From Klebsiella quasipneumoniae subsp. quasipneumoniae (GTDB taxonomy: Bacteria; Pseudomonadota; Gammaproteobacteria; Enterobacterales; Enterobacteriaceae), in the NCBI RefSeq assembly GCF_020525925.1, contig NZ_CP084876.1, positions 1,054,001 to 1,118,000 on the forward strand: a stretch of 64,000 bases of DNA, written 5' to 3'. The position numbers and the translations under genes are program-made. Below the pieces are notes generated by a model. The model had not been told where the DNA came from, ran no database searches, and saw only the letters and a program-made list of their open reading frames with translations. This document shows, piece after piece, positions 10,587-19,797 of this stretch. Position 1 is the stretch's first letter. Each line of letters opens with the position of its first letter.

Positions 10587-11206
10587 GTAAACGTGTTGAA
10601 AGTTTGTTGAATCAACTGCGCACGCAGGGCATCGTCGATGAACGTGTCCTCGAGGCGATCGCGCGCGTCCCGCGCGAAAAATTTGTTGATGAAGCCTTTG
10701 AACATAAAGCGTGGGAAAACACCGCGCTGCCGATTGGCCAGGGGCAAACCATCTCCCAGCCGTACATGGTGGCGCGGATGACCGAGCTGCTGGCGCTGAC
10801 GCCGGAGTCGCGGGTGCTGGAGATCGGCACCGGTTCCGGTTACCAGACCGCCATCCTGGCGCACCTGGTGCATCACGTTTGCTCGGTAGAGCGAATTAAG
10901 AGTTTACAGTGGCAGGCGCGTCGTCGCCTGAAACAACTTGATTTACATAATGTTTCAACCCGTCATGGCGATGGGTGGCAAGGTTGGCAGGCGCGGGCGC
11001 CGTTTGATGCCATTATTGTGACGGCGGCGCCGCCGGAAATACCGACCGCGCTGCTGGCGCAGCTGGATGACGACGGCGTGCTGGTACTGCCGGTCGGCGA
11101 GGAGCATCAGTTTCTCAAACGGATCCGTCGCCGGGGCAACGAATTTATCATTGATACCGTCGAGGCCGTTCGCTTTGTTCCCCTGGTGAAAGGGGAGCTG
11201 GCCTGA
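10580..11206 (+). CDS. pcm: Protein-L-isoaspartate O-methyltransferase
   Basis: A 208-residue SAM-dependent methyltransferase that starts repair of isoaspartyl residues in ageing proteins. SAM-binding motif I is [16 protein letters not shown] (about residues 79-94). It overlaps surE, and the pair precedes nlpD-rpoS as in other Enterobacteriaceae, a stationary-phase survival block. Confidence 0.97.
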   Translation: MVSKRVESLLNQLRTQGIVDERVLEAIARVPREKFVDEAFEHKAWENTALPIGQGQTISQPYMVARMTELLALTPESRVLEIGTGSGYQTAILAHLVHHVCSVERIKSLQWQARRRLKQLDLHNVSTRHGDGWQGWQARAPFDAIIVTAAPPEIPTALLAQLDDDGVLVLPVGEEHQFLKRIRRRGNEFIIDTVEAVRFVPLVKGELA

Positions 11207-11274
11207 GACCCGGATTATTCCAGGTTTTTTTTGCCTGACTTTAGGCGTAGGGTGGACACATTTTTCAGTGTCCT

Positions 11275-11294
11275 GGCCGGGCGTCGCCCGGTAA
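11275..11294. repeat. Single REP unit between pcm and nlpD
   Basis: A short palindrome (ggccgggcgtcgcccggtaa) in the 125-bp pcm-nlpD gap. A second small hairpin (gtggacac...gtgtcc) lies just before it. Confidence 0.55.
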
Positions 11295-11331
11295 GCAAGA
11301 TATTGGCAGTTAACATATTCCTGGGGGATAA

Positions 11332-12462
11332 ATGAGCGCGGGAAGCACCAAATTTACCGTCAGCCGTATTGCGGCTCTTTCACTGGTTTCACTCTGGCTG
11401 GCCGGATGTACCAACACCAATAATCCGCCTGCGCCGGTTAGCTCTGCCGGCGGTGCCGCTTCTTCCAGCACCAATTCCGGCATGTTGATTACGCCGCCAT
11501 CCTCCGGCGTCCAGTCTGCTCCTCAGGCGCAGCCGATCCAGCCGGTGCAGACCCAGACCATTCAGCCGCAGCCAATGGCGCAGGAGCCGGTGCAGACGGT
11601 GAATGGCAAGATCGTATACAACCGCAAATATGGCGATATTCCGAAAGGTAGCTATACCGGCGGCAGTACCTATACGGTCAAACGCGGCGACACCCTGTTC
11701 TATATCGCCTGGGTCACCGGCAACGATTTCCGTGACCTGGCGCAACGCAACAATGTCCCGGCCCCGTACGCCCTGAACGTCGGTCAGGTGCTGCAGGTCG
11801 GCAACGCTTCAGGCCAGCCGATCACCGGCGAAAACGCCGTTTCTCAGGCCAGCGCAAGGGCGAGCGGCGGTGCGACGGCCACCACAACTTCTGCACAAAA
11901 ATCGACCGCGGTGGTTGCTTCACAACCGACTATTACGTATTCTGAATCCTCAGGTGAACAAAGTGCTACCAAGATGTTGCCTAATAATAAACCAGCGACC
12001 ACGACCTCGACGGTTGTCGCGCCGGTGACGGCACCTACAACGGTGAGCACAACCCAGCCGACTGCAAGCAGTACGTCAACCAGTTCGCCGATCTCATCAT
12101 GGCGCTGGCCGACTGATGGCAAAGTTATCGAGAACTTTAGTGGCGCGGAAGGCGGCAATAAAGGTATCGACATTGCAGGCAGTAAGGGACAGGCTATTGT
12201 CGCGACCGCCGATGGGCGCGTCGTCTATGCCGGTAACGCACTGCGCGGCTACGGTAATCTTATTATCATCAAACACAACGATGATTACCTGAGTGCCTAC
12301 GCTCATAACGATACCATGCTGGTTCGGGAGCAACAGGAAGTCAAAGCGGGGCAGAAAATCGCTACCATGGGTAGCACCGGAACCAGCTCAACAAGATTAC
12401 ATTTTGAAATTCGTTACAAGGGGAAATCCGTCAACCCGCTGCAGTACTTACCGCAGCGATAA
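11332..12462 (+). CDS. nlpD: Murein hydrolase activator lipoprotein NlpD
   Basis: A 376-residue outer-membrane lipoprotein that activates the amidase AmiC at septation. The lipobox is LAGC with Cys26 as the lipidation site. A long Pro/Gln/Thr-rich linker follows, then a LysM domain ([14 protein letters not shown]...NVGQVLQVG, about residues 117-160). The C-terminal LytM/M23-type domain (about 255-375) is the degenerate, non-catalytic kind. A ggggga ribosome site precedes the ATG. In E. coli the main rpoS promoter lies inside this gene; I did not place it here. Confidence 0.96.
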   Translation: MSAGSTKFTVSRIAALSLVSLWLAGCTNTNNPPAPVSSAGGAASSSTNSGMLITPPSSGVQSAPQAQPIQPVQTQTIQPQPMAQEPVQTVNGKIVYNRKYGDIPKGSYTGGSTYTVKRGDTLFYIAWVTGNDFRDLAQRNNVPAPYALNVGQVLQVGNASGQPITGENAVSQASARASGGATATTTSAQKSTAVVASQPTITYSESSGEQSATKMLPNNKPATTTSTVVAPVTAPTTVSTTQPTASSTSTSSPISSWRWPTDGKVIENFSGAEGGNKGIDIAGSKGQAIVATADGRVVYAGNALRGYGNLIIIKHNDDYLSAYAHNDTMLVREQQEVKAGQKIATMGSTGTSSTRLHFEIRYKGKSVNPLQYLPQR

Positions 12463-12620
12463 TTTGGCAAAGTACGGATAAGCGAAGCATTAGCTAACAG
12501 GCGCCAGGGCGGTGTCTATGCGCCTCTCGCTGAGAGGAGTAGGGGAAATCGTCCTGGCGTCTTTTGTTGATGCGCCGTGGAAGGTGCTTTGCTCAGGGAT
12601 CACGGGTAGGAGCCACCTTT
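12463..12620 (+). promoter_or_regulatory. rpoS mRNA leader with RBS-occluding structure
   Basis: The 158-bp nlpD-rpoS gap is part of the long rpoS 5' leader. Just upstream of the rpoS ATG, gaaggtgctt (about 12579-12588) can pair with agccaccttt next to the taggag ribosome site (about 12607-12620). This is the inhibitory hairpin known in E. coli to be opened by Hfq-dependent sRNAs (DsrA, RprA, ArcZ). The pairing is visible; regulation by sRNA here is inferred from homology. Confidence 0.65.
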
Positions 12621-13613
12621 ATGAGTCAGAATACGCTGAAAGTTCATGATTTAAATGAAGACGCGGAATTTGATGAGAACGGAATTGAGGTTTTCGACGA
12701 GAAGGCCTTAGTAGAAGAGGAACCCAGTGATAGCGATCTGGCTGAGGAAGAGCTGCTGTCGCAAGGCGCAACGCAACGCGTGCTTGACGCCACTCAGCTT
12801 TATCTTGGAGAGATTGGTTATTCCCCACTGCTGACCGCGGAAGAGGAAGTCTATTTCGCGCGTCGCGCACTGCGTGGTGATGTCGCTTCACGCCGTCGCA
12901 TGATTGAAAGCAACCTGCGTCTGGTGGTGAAGATTGCCCGTCGTTACAGCAATCGTGGTCTGGCGCTGCTGGATCTGATTGAAGAAGGTAACCTCGGCCT
13001 GATCCGCGCCGTTGAGAAGTTTGACCCGGAACGTGGGTTCCGTTTTTCGACCTATGCGACCTGGTGGATCCGTCAGACCATTGAACGGGCGATCATGAAC
13101 CAAACCCGTACGATCCGTTTGCCGATCCACATTGTCAAAGAGCTGAACGTCTATCTGCGTACCGCGCGCGAGTTGTCCCACAAGCTGGACCACGAGCCGA
13201 GCGCGGAAGAGATTGCCGAACAGCTGGACAAACCGGTCGATGACGTCAGCCGTATGCTGCGTCTGAACGAGCGCATCACCTCGGTGGATACCCCGCTGGG
13301 TGGCGATTCAGAAAAAGCGCTGCTGGATATTCTGGCCGATGAGAAAGAGAACGGCCCGGAAGACACCACGCAGGACGATGATATGAAACAAAGCATCGTT
13401 AAATGGCTGTTCGAACTGAACGCCAAGCAGCGTGAGGTTCTGGCGCGTCGTTTCGGTCTGCTGGGTTATGAAGCCGCCACCCTGGAAGATGTGGGCCGTG
13501 AAATTGGCCTCACTCGCGAGCGTGTGCGTCAGATCCAGGTGGAAGGTCTGCGTCGCCTGCGGGAAATTCTGCAGGGGCAAGGACTGAATATCGAAGCGCT
13601 CTTCCGCGAATAA
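12621..13613 (+). CDS. rpoS: RNA polymerase sigma factor RpoS (sigma-38)
   Basis: A complete 330-residue general stress sigma factor. Region 2 ([21 protein letters not shown], then the region around [17 protein letters not shown]) and region 4 with its helix-turn-helix ([20 protein letters not shown]) are intact. I chose the start [13 protein letters not shown], which follows taggagccacctttatg; an in-frame ATG at 12564 lies within the leader. No frameshift or stop is seen, so the allele looks functional. Confidence 0.98.
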   Translation: MSQNTLKVHDLNEDAEFDENGIEVFDEKALVEEEPSDSDLAEEELLSQGATQRVLDATQLYLGEIGYSPLLTAEEEVYFARRALRGDVASRRRMIESNLRLVVKIARRYSNRGLALLDLIEEGNLGLIRAVEKFDPERGFRFSTYATWWIRQTIERAIMNQTRTIRLPIHIVKELNVYLRTARELSHKLDHEPSAEEIAEQLDKPVDDVSRMLRLNERITSVDTPLGGDSEKALLDILADEKENGPEDTTQDDDMKQSIVKWLFELNAKQREVLARRFGLLGYEAATLEDVGREIGLTRERVRQIQVEGLRRLREILQGQGLNIEALFRE

Positions 13614-13626
13614 GATCTTTTCTCTC

Positions 13627-13658
13627 AAAAAGGCCCCCTCGAAAGACGGGGCCTTTTT
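13627..13658 (+). terminator. rpoS intrinsic terminator
   Basis: A strong hairpin (aaaaaggcccc ... ggggccttttt) 14 bp after the rpoS stop with a T tract. Its symmetry also allows termination of the convergent 13666-14043 gene. Confidence 0.85.
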
Positions 13659-13665
13659 CTTTGCG

Positions 13666-14043
13666 CTAGCCGAGGCGGGTTTCCTGCAGATGGCGCCAGA
13701 CAATTTTCCCTTCCGCTTGCTGAAAAATCACCGTCGACCAGCGTACGTTCGCACTGCCATCCGCCAGCGTTTGGCGTTCACGGTACAGCACGGCGGCGCC
13801 GTCGTGCCACTCGCTGATGATTTTCGCCTGATCCACCACAATGTGTAATTTCGGACGGCTTGCGCCCGCCTGGTGGAAAAAACGGTTCACCGTCGGGTAG
13901 TCCATCTTCTCGCCGCTCAGAGGGATCATGGTGAATTCGGCGGCAAAGCGGCTCATCAGCGCCTCAGCGCTTCCTTCCCCCTGGCTTAACCAGCGTTCGA
14001 TAAGGACATGGGCGTCGACGACTTCCTGCAGATAAGGGGTCAT
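13666..14043 (-). CDS. NTF2-like / DUF4440-type small protein
   Basis: A 125-residue soluble protein resembling the SnoaL/NTF2-like fold: an N-terminal helical part, then alternating strands (AKIISEWHDGAAVLYRERQTL; RWSTVIFQQAEGKIVWRHLQETR). No catalytic residues can be assigned. Its ATG overlaps the stop of the upstream MFS gene by 4 bp, so the two are probably co-translated; a role in handling the MFS substrate is a guess. Confidence 0.7.
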   Translation of the reverse strand: MTPYLQEVVDAHVLIERWLSQGEGSAEALMSRFAAEFTMIPLSGEKMDYPTVNRFFHQAGASRPKLHIVVDQAKIISEWHDGAAVLYRERQTLADGSANVRWSTVIFQQAEGKIVWRHLQETRLG

Positions 14044-15242
14044 GACTTCTCCAGAGTAGTGTGCAGGCGATGGATAATCGCCCGATTATTCAGCCGCAGG
14101 CAAAACAGCAGCGGCAACAGGGTTATGGCGGCGGCGCAGCTAAACGCGCCCTGCCAGGCGTAGGCCGGCGGGAAGACTCTCAACAGCAGGGCGAGCAGCG
14201 CGCTGCCGGCAAAGAAGCTGAGCTGGCGGTTAAGGTTCCACAGCGCGCTGGCGTCAGGCATCTCTTCGCCAGGCGTATGCAGGAAAGCGCTGCTTTGCGC
14301 GGTGCTGCTGCATAAGCTGCCTCCTCCGCCCATCAGCGTAAAGGCCAGAATCAACAGCGCCAGCGGGCTGTGCGCATCGACCTGCAGCAGCAGCAGGATC
14401 CCCGCCGCCTGTAGCAGGCAGCCGACCATCACCAGCGGCCGCGGCCCGAAGCGGTTGAAATACCTGCCGGTAAAGGTGATGGCGGCAAACGAGGCCAGCG
14501 ACCACGGCACCATCAGGGCGCCAGTGGCCCCCGGCGCCATCCCGGTGACGCGTTGCAGGTAGAACATTCCCACCACGTTGACGGCAATAAACATCCCCGG
14601 TACGCAGAGATAGATCAGCATGGCGAAGCGCAGGAGAGGATCGGCCAGCAATGACAGCGGGAGAAAGCGGGTCGGCCGGACGGGAGCGGGGCTGTTGTTT
14701 AGCCATCGCGCCGCCAGCATAAAGGTAAGCAGGGCGACAGGCAGGCTGGCGAAAAAGACCCAGCGCCAGCTGAACGCCTGGACGAGCAGACCCCCGATCG
14801 CCGGCGAGCAGGCGGGCGCCAGCAGGCCGACCAGCATCACCGCCGCCGACAGCTTCGCCCGCTCCTGCGGCTGAAACAGCGGCCACGTCAGCGCCTGGCC
14901 GAGGGGGATTAACAGCCCGCCGCCCATCCCCTGCAGCGTACGCCAGAAAATCAGCTCACCCAGGCTATGGGCCAGCCCCGATGCCAGCGCGCCGAGGCTG
15001 AACAGCCCCAGCGAGAGTAAAAACAGCCGTTTTGGCCCACAGCGCTGGCTGAGCCAGGCGCTGAACGGTACGACGGCCGTCAGGCCAAGAATATAGGCAT
15101 TGCTGACCCACGCCAGCTGCGAGACGGACACCGCCAGCTCGTGGCTGATAGCCGGGAAGGCAATGCTGGCGATAAACATATTGATTAGGTCGAGAAAAAA
15201 GCCGAACAGAAAAACGGTGGCAACGCGGTGGCGATAGGTCAT
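14040..15242 (-). CDS. MFS drug-efflux-type transporter
   Basis: A 400-residue inner-membrane protein with about 12 hydrophobic segments. It has drug:H+ antiporter signatures: WVSNAYILGLTAVVPFSAWL in the first segments, RCGPKRLFLLSLGLF as motif A, and LIFWRTLQGMGGGLLIP. It is divergent from a LysR gene and overlaps the NTF2-like gene downstream. The ribosome site is gaggga on the minus strand. The substrate is unknown. Confidence 0.85.
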   Translation of the reverse strand: MTYRHRVATVFLFGFFLDLINMFIASIAFPAISHELAVSVSQLAWVSNAYILGLTAVVPFSAWLSQRCGPKRLFLLSLGLFSLGALASGLAHSLGELIFWRTLQGMGGGLLIPLGQALTWPLFQPQERAKLSAAVMLVGLLAPACSPAIGGLLVQAFSWRWVFFASLPVALLTFMLAARWLNNSPAPVRPTRFLPLSLLADPLLRFAMLIYLCVPGMFIAVNVVGMFYLQRVTGMAPGATGALMVPWSLASFAAITFTGRYFNRFGPRPLVMVGCLLQAAGILLLLQVDAHSPLALLILAFTLMGGGGSLCSSTAQSSAFLHTPGEEMPDASALWNLNRQLSFFAGSALLALLLRVFPPAYAWQGAFSCAAAITLLPLLFCLRLNNRAIIHRLHTTLEKS

Positions 15243-15350
15243 GATTCACTCCCTCAGACAGGCGGCTACTGTAAACCCGGCGCCGCGGGGGATAAACGGG
15301 GCGAATCGGGATATACTGTCTGAATATTTTTGACAATCATCCGGACGACG

Positions 15351-16238
15351 ATGCTAAACCTTCAGCGCGTGACCATGTTTATCGCCGTGGTGGACGCCGG
15401 CAGCTTTACCCAGGCCGCCGCGGCGCTGGGGCAGACCAAGGCGGTGGTCAGCTTTAACGTACGGCAACTGGAAAATGAGCTGGGGGTGACGCTGCTGCTG
15501 CGCTCGACGCGCCGTCTGCGGCTCACTGACGCCGGGGCGCTGTTCTATCAGCGTGGGGTGGCGCTGCTCAAAGCGGCGGAAAATCTGCAGGATGAGGTCC
15601 GGGCCAGCCATAGCGGTTTAAGCGGAGAGCTGCGGATCACCACCACGCCGGAGTATGGCGCGCAGGTCATCATCCCGGCGCTGGCGGCGTTTTCCCGTCA
15701 TCATCCGGCGCTACGGGTGCGGCACGTCTCGTCCTCCCATCATGCGGATCTTATCTCCGAACGATTTGACGTGGCGATACGCCTCGGTACGCTGGCCGAT
15801 TCCCGCTATCGGGCGACGCGGATAGCCAGTTTCGCGATCCTGCCCGTCGCCTCCCCGGCCTGGCTGGCGAGCCATCCGGTGCTGACGCTGTCCGATCTGG
15901 CGCAAGCTGACTGGATTATTCACGAGCGTCTGCCGGCCCCGCTGCGCTGGCAGCTGCGAACGGATGAACAGGCAGAGGTGGATTTTACGATAGTCAACGC
16001 GCCACGGTTTTCAGCCGACAGCGCCACGGCGCTGATGAGCTTTGCTCTGGCCGGATGCGGCATCGCTTTGCTGCCAGCCTGGCTGGTGGCCGGTAAACTG
16101 GCGCAGCGGGAGCTGGTGGCTGTCCTGCCGGAATACCATTTCCCGCCGCAGGGAGTGTATGCCCTTTATCCCGATGCGCAGCATATGCCGACCCGGGTGC
16201 GGACGTTTATCGACTTCCTGCGCGAGCAGCTCGGCTAG
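15351..16238 (+). CDS. LysR-family transcriptional regulator
   Basis: A 295-residue LTTR. The N-terminal winged helix-turn-helix (MLNLQRVTMFIAVVDAGSFT, then AAALGQTKAVVSFNVRQLE) is followed by the substrate-binding domain. I chose the ATG that gives the usual LTTR start; the alternative at 15330 adds seven residues. It is divergent from the MFS/NTF2 pair (108-bp gap between starts), so it probably controls that pair and itself. Confidence 0.88.
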   Translation: MLNLQRVTMFIAVVDAGSFTQAAAALGQTKAVVSFNVRQLENELGVTLLLRSTRRLRLTDAGALFYQRGVALLKAAENLQDEVRASHSGLSGELRITTTPEYGAQVIIPALAAFSRHHPALRVRHVSSSHHADLISERFDVAIRLGTLADSRYRATRIASFAILPVASPAWLASHPVLTLSDLAQADWIIHERLPAPLRWQLRTDEQAEVDFTIVNAPRFSADSATALMSFALAGCGIALLPAWLVAGKLAQRELVAVLPEYHFPPQGVYALYPDAQHMPTRVRTFIDFLREQLG

Positions 16239-16246
16239 GCGCTTGC

Positions 16247-16654
16247 TCAGGGAACCATCATTTTACGCACCAGCCGGGAGAACTGTTCGCGTTCATCATC
16301 GCTCAGGCGGCCAAGAAACTCGTCATCGACCTCATTGCCTTGCGGAATGGAACGGTTAAGCAGCGCCTCGCCTTCGTCGGTCAGATAGACAAAACGGCGG
16401 CGCTTATCGGCCGGATCGTGCTCCCGGCGCACCAGGCCGCGCGCTTCCATCCGGCTGAGCATCTCCGCCAGCGTGGCCTTCGTACTGACCGCCGCTTCAA
16501 TCAGCACCACCTGTTCGATCCCCGGCTGCTCCGCAACCGAGCGCATCACCGCATACTGAGGCTTAGTCAGGTCCGGTAACGCCTGCTGCCAGCGGGCGGT
16601 ATGTTGTTGAAAAAGCTGGCGCAGCAGGTGGAATGCTTCGTTTCGTAACTCCAT
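16247..16654 (-). CDS. MarR-family transcriptional regulator
   Basis: A 135-residue MarR/SlyA-type dimeric repressor. The winged helix (VVLIEAAVSTKATLAEMLSR, then RMEARGLVRREHDPADKRRR) is typical. It is divergent from the three-gene hydroxyarylate decarboxylase operon, and repeated gttcgta/tacgaac motifs occupy the shared gap. By analogy with padR/slyA-like regulators of phenolic-acid decarboxylases it probably senses a phenolic acid and represses the operon. Confidence 0.88.
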   Translation of the reverse strand: MELRNEAFHLLRQLFQQHTARWQQALPDLTKPQYAVMRSVAEQPGIEQVVLIEAAVSTKATLAEMLSRMEARGLVRREHDPADKRRRFVYLTDEGEALLNRSIPQGNEVDDEFLGRLSDDEREQFSRLVRKMMVP

Positions 16655-16687
16655 GGATACTCCGTAACAAAACTGTCACCTCTATGA

Positions 16688-16810
16688 TAGCCGTTCGTAC
16701 GCCTTTTTATACCTTTTCCCTGTTTGATTAAAAATGCGAACGTATACGAACGATCTTGTCATTCGGCTCAGGAGAGGGTAATTTAAGTATAAAGTTCGTG
16801 TACGAACAAA
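16688..16810. promoter_or_regulatory. MarR-decarboxylase divergent promoter with repeated operator motifs
   Basis: Three related sites lie in the 172-bp gap: ccgttcgtac at 16691-16700, gcgaacgtatacgaacg at 16736-16752, and gttcgtgtacgaac at 16794-16807 (arms of 6 bp, spacer 2). A plausible decarboxylase promoter is TTGTCA (16756-16761), 17 bp, TAATTT (16779-16784). The second and third motifs thus flank it just upstream of -35 and near +1, a typical repressor layout. Binding by the neighbouring MarR protein is inferred. Confidence 0.6.
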
Positions 16811-16826
16811 TTGAATGAGGTCTGGA

Positions 16827-17420
16827 ATGAAACTGATTGTTGGGATGACGGGGGCCACCGGGGCTCCGCTTGGGGTGGCATTACTGCAGGCGCTGCGCGA
16901 TATGCCGGAGGTGGAAACCCATCTGGTGATGTCGAAGTGGGCCAAAACCACCATCGAGCTGGAAACGCCCTGGACGGCACGGGAAGTGGCCGCGCTGGCG
17001 GACTTTTCCCACAGCCCGGCCGACCAGGCCGCCACCATCTCATCAGGTTCATTTCGTACCGACGGCATGATCGTGATTCCCTGCAGTATGAAAACGCTGG
17101 CAGGCATTCGCGCAGGCTATGCCGAGGGGCTGGTGGGACGCGCGGCGGACGTGGTGCTTAAAGAGGGGCGCAAGCTGGTGCTGGTCCCGCGGGAAATGCC
17201 GCTCAGCACGATCCATCTGGAGAACATGCTGGCGCTGTCCCGTATGGGCGTGGCGATGGTGCCGCCGATGCCGGCTTACTATAACCACCCGGAGACGGTT
17301 GACGATATCACCAACCACATTGTGACCCGGGTGCTGGATCAGTTTGGCCTCGACTATCACAAAGCGCGCCGCTGGAACGGCTTGCGCACGGCAGAACAAT
17401 TAGCACAGGAGATCGAATAA
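16827..17420 (+). CDS. kpdB: UbiX-like flavin prenyltransferase, hydroxyarylate decarboxylase subunit B
   Basis: A 197-residue flavoprotein of the UbiX/Pad1 family, which makes prenylated FMN for the partner UbiD-type decarboxylase. The N-terminal MTGATGAPLGVALLQAL and the internal VIPCSMKTLAGIRAG and LVLVPREMPLSTIHLENM are family signatures. Start at the ATG after tctgga. It overlaps the next gene by one base. This three-gene set corresponds to kpdBCD of Klebsiella (bsdBCD in Bacillus, ecdBCD/pad1-yclCD in E. coli O157). Confidence 0.9.
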   Translation: MKLIVGMTGATGAPLGVALLQALRDMPEVETHLVMSKWAKTTIELETPWTAREVAALADFSHSPADQAATISSGSFRTDGMIVIPCSMKTLAGIRAGYAEGLVGRAADVVLKEGRKLVLVPREMPLSTIHLENMLALSRMGVAMVPPMPAYYNHPETVDDITNHIVTRVLDQFGLDYHKARRWNGLRTAEQLAQEIE

Positions 17421-18847
17421 TGGCTTTTGATGATTTGCGCAGCTTTTTGCAGGCGCTGGATGACCAGGGACAACTGCTGAAAATCAGTGAGGAGGTGAAC
17501 GCTGAGCCAGACCTGGCGGCGGCAGCCAATGCCACCGGACGCATCGGCGACGGCGCCCCGGCGCTGTGGTTCGATAATATTCGCGGCTTTACCGACGCCC
17601 GGGTGACGATGAACACCATCGGCTCGTGGCAGAACCATGCCATCTCGCTGGGCCTGCCGCCCAACACGCCGGTGAAAAAGCAGATTGATGAATTCATCCG
17701 CCGTTGGGATAACTTCCCGGTGACGCCAGAGCGCCGCGCCAACCCGGCTTGGGCGGAAAACACCGTGGATGGCGATGATATCAACCTGTTCGATATTCTG
17801 CCGCTGTTCCGCCTCAACGATGGCGACGGCGGGTTCTACCTCGACAAAGCCTGTGTCGTTTCGCGCGATCCGCTTGACCCTGACAACTTCGGTAAGCAAA
17901 ACGTCGGTATCTACCGTATGGAAGTGAAAGGCAAGCGTAAGCTCGGCCTGCAGCCGGTGCCGATGCACGATATCGCCCTGCATCTGCATAAAGCGGAAGA
18001 GCGCGGGGAAGACCTGCCGATCGCCATTACCCTCGGTAACGACCCGATTATCACCCTGATGGGCGCCACGCCGCTGAAATACGATCAGTCAGAATATGAA
18101 ATGGCCGGCGCGCTGCGCGAGAGCCCGTATCCCATTGCCACCGCGCCGCTGACCGGCTTTGACGTGCCCTGGGGTTCGGAAGTGATCCTCGAAGGGGTGA
18201 TTGAAGGCCGTAAGCGTGAGATAGAGGGGCCGTTCGGTGAGTTTACCGGCCACTACTCCGGCGGTCGTAACATGACGGTAGTGCGCATCGACAAAGTCTC
18301 GTATCGCAGCAAACCGATTTTTGAATCGCTCTATCTCGGTATGCCGTGGACCGAAATCGACTATCTGATGGGCCCGGCTACCTGCGTGCCGCTGTATCAG
18401 CAGCTGAAGGCAGAGTTCCCGGAAGTGCAGGCGGTCAACGCTATGTACACCCACGGTCTGCTGGCGATTATCTCCACCAAAAAACGCTACGGCGGTTTTG
18501 CCCGCGCGGTGGGTTTGCGGGCGATGACCACTCCCCACGGCCTCGGCTATGTGAAGATGGTGATCATGGTTGATGAAGACGTTGACCCGTTCAACCTGCC
18601 GCAGGTGATGTGGGCGCTCTCCTCGAAGGTTAACCCGGCGGGAGACCTGGTGCAGTTGCCGAACATGTCGGTCCTTGAACTTGACCCAGGCTCCAGCCCG
18701 GCGGGCATCACCGACAAGCTAATTATCGACGCCACCACCCCGGTTGCGCCGGACCTTCGCGGCCACTACAGCCAGCCGGTGCAGGATCTGCCGGAAACCA
18801 AAGCCTGGGCTGAAAAACTGACCGCTATGCTGGCCAACCGTAAATAA
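17420..18847 (+). CDS. kpdC: UbiD-family non-oxidative hydroxyarylate decarboxylase, subunit C
   Basis: A 475-residue prenyl-FMN-dependent decarboxylase, expected to convert 4-hydroxybenzoate or related acids (vanillate, protocatechuate) to the phenol, reversibly. Family features include GIYRMEVKGKRKLGLQ, the conserved EIEGPFGEFTGHYSGGRN block around residues 268-285 that carries the catalytic Glu/Arg network, and the ELDPGSSP region. It overlaps kpdB by 1 bp and is followed 10 bp later by kpdD. Substrate range cannot be read from the sequence. Confidence 0.93.
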   Translation: MAFDDLRSFLQALDDQGQLLKISEEVNAEPDLAAAANATGRIGDGAPALWFDNIRGFTDARVTMNTIGSWQNHAISLGLPPNTPVKKQIDEFIRRWDNFPVTPERRANPAWAENTVDGDDINLFDILPLFRLNDGDGGFYLDKACVVSRDPLDPDNFGKQNVGIYRMEVKGKRKLGLQPVPMHDIALHLHKAEERGEDLPIAITLGNDPIITLMGATPLKYDQSEYEMAGALRESPYPIATAPLTGFDVPWGSEVILEGVIEGRKREIEGPFGEFTGHYSGGRNMTVVRIDKVSYRSKPIFESLYLGMPWTEIDYLMGPATCVPLYQQLKAEFPEVQAVNAMYTHGLLAIISTKKRYGGFARAVGLRAMTTPHGLGYVKMVIMVDEDVDPFNLPQVMWALSSKVNPAGDLVQLPNMSVLELDPGSSPAGITDKLIIDATTPVAPDLRGHYSQPVQDLPETKAWAEKLTAMLANRK

Positions 18848-18857
18848 GGAGAAGAAG

Positions 18858-19094
18858 ATGATTTGTCCACGTTGCGCCGATGAAAAGATTGACGTCATGG
18901 CGAAATCGCCGGTGAAAGGAGTCTGGACGGTGTATCAGTGCCAGCACTGTCTGTATACCTGGCGGGATACCGAGCCGCTGCGCCGCACCAGCCGTGAGCA
19001 CTATCCCGAAGCGTTCCGGATGACGCAGAAAGATATTGATGAGGCGCCGCAGGTGCCGCACGTCCCGCCGCTATTGTCGGAAGATAAGCGTTAA
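18858..19094 (+). CDS. kpdD: Hydroxyarylate decarboxylase subunit D
   Basis: A 78-residue small subunit with two CxxC pairs (CPRC at residues 3-6; CQHC further on), a zinc-ribbon-like arrangement typical of the BsdD/EcdD/KpdD family. It is needed with subunits B and C for decarboxylase activity in studied systems. A gaagaag purine tract precedes the ATG. Confidence 0.9.
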   Translation: MICPRCADEKIDVMAKSPVKGVWTVYQCQHCLYTWRDTEPLRRTSREHYPEAFRMTQKDIDEAPQVPHVPPLLSEDKR

Positions 19095-19185
19095 TGAAAA
19101 GAGCCCGCTAAGGGCTTATCCTGTTAAGGTTATTTTACCTGCCATTTTAAAACTGGGTCGTGCGCAAACTGCCTGCGACTATCAC

Positions 19186-19218
19186 GCCGACTGGGATAAT
19201 CTCTCCGTCGGCTTTTTT
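19186..19218 (+). terminator. Intrinsic terminator downstream of kpdD
   Basis: Stem gccgac/gtcggc with a 15-nt loop followed by six T residues. It lies about 90 bp past kpdD. A smaller hairpin (agcccgctaagggct) is at about 19101-19116. The sequence 19140-19218 could alternatively be the 3' end of an independent small RNA. Confidence 0.65.
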
Positions 19219-19370
19219 ATATTTCGCAAAATGATAAAAGTTATTTACTCATTAAATCCAGAAATTATGTAAAGGGGTAATATAATGGGGCGACTTTGCG
19301 AGTCGGCTTCCAGATTAATATAAAATCCGTCTGATTAATTCCTTGCAGATAAATTTCACGCCATGACGAG

Positions 19371-19525
19371 TATAGAATAGCGGCGGGTGCTTGAGGCTGT
19401 CTGGCCTTGAGCAAGACCAGGACCCCAGACAGACGAAAGCCCCAGGAGATATTTCTATCAACTGAGGCTGACGGATGAACCTGAACAATTCAGATGTTAG
19501 TCTCTTCTTTGCAGGGAGGCAAGAC
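19371..19525 (+). promoter_or_regulatory. hok-type mRNA leader (possible antisense RNA target)
   Basis: Upstream of the Hok-like gene, ctgtctgg (19397-19404) and ccagacag (19425-19432) form a perfect 8-bp stem, followed by the gaaagcccc stretch found in hok-family leaders. A tatagaat box is at 19371-19378. In hok systems this region is the target of an antisense Sok RNA; no Sok promoter was positively identified. Confidence 0.45.
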
Positions 19526-19678
19526 ATGCTAACAAAATATGCCCTTGTGGCAATCGTCGTACTGTGTATTACGGTACTGGGATTTACGCTTTTGGTGCGC
19601 AGCTCGCTGTGCGAACTCAGTATTAAAGAGCGTAGTATCGAGTTTAAAGCTGTTCTCGCTTACGAATCGAAGAAATAG
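19526..19678 (+). CDS. Hok/Gef-family small membrane toxin
   Basis: A 50-residue peptide with one N-terminal transmembrane helix ([20 protein letters not shown]) followed by the [23 protein letters not shown] pattern: the conserved Arg, Leu-Cys-Glu-Leu and Ala-Tyr-Glu of the Hok family. An ideal ribosome site (gggagg) lies 5 bp before the ATG at 19526. Such peptides depolarise the inner membrane when the unstable antisense RNA is lost. It is isolated between kpdD and mutS; whether it is active or a silenced chromosomal copy is unknown. Confidence 0.85.
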   Translation: MLTKYALVAIVVLCITVLGFTLLVRSSLCELSIKERSIEFKAVLAYESKK

Positions 19679-19751
19679 CATCCGCGCGGGGGAAACCCCG
19701 CGTATTGGTTGTCAGGACGCATCCTCTCGCACCCATTTTGCATTTGTTAAA

Positions 19752-19782
19752 ACGGCAGCACCGCAGGGCGCTGCCGTTTTTT
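19752..19782. terminator. Bidirectional terminator between hok-like gene and mutS
   Basis: Stem acggcagc/gctgccgt with T tract on the plus strand and A tract before it, so it can act for both convergent genes. Confidence 0.8.
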
Positions 19783-19797
19783 CACGTTAAAAGAGAC

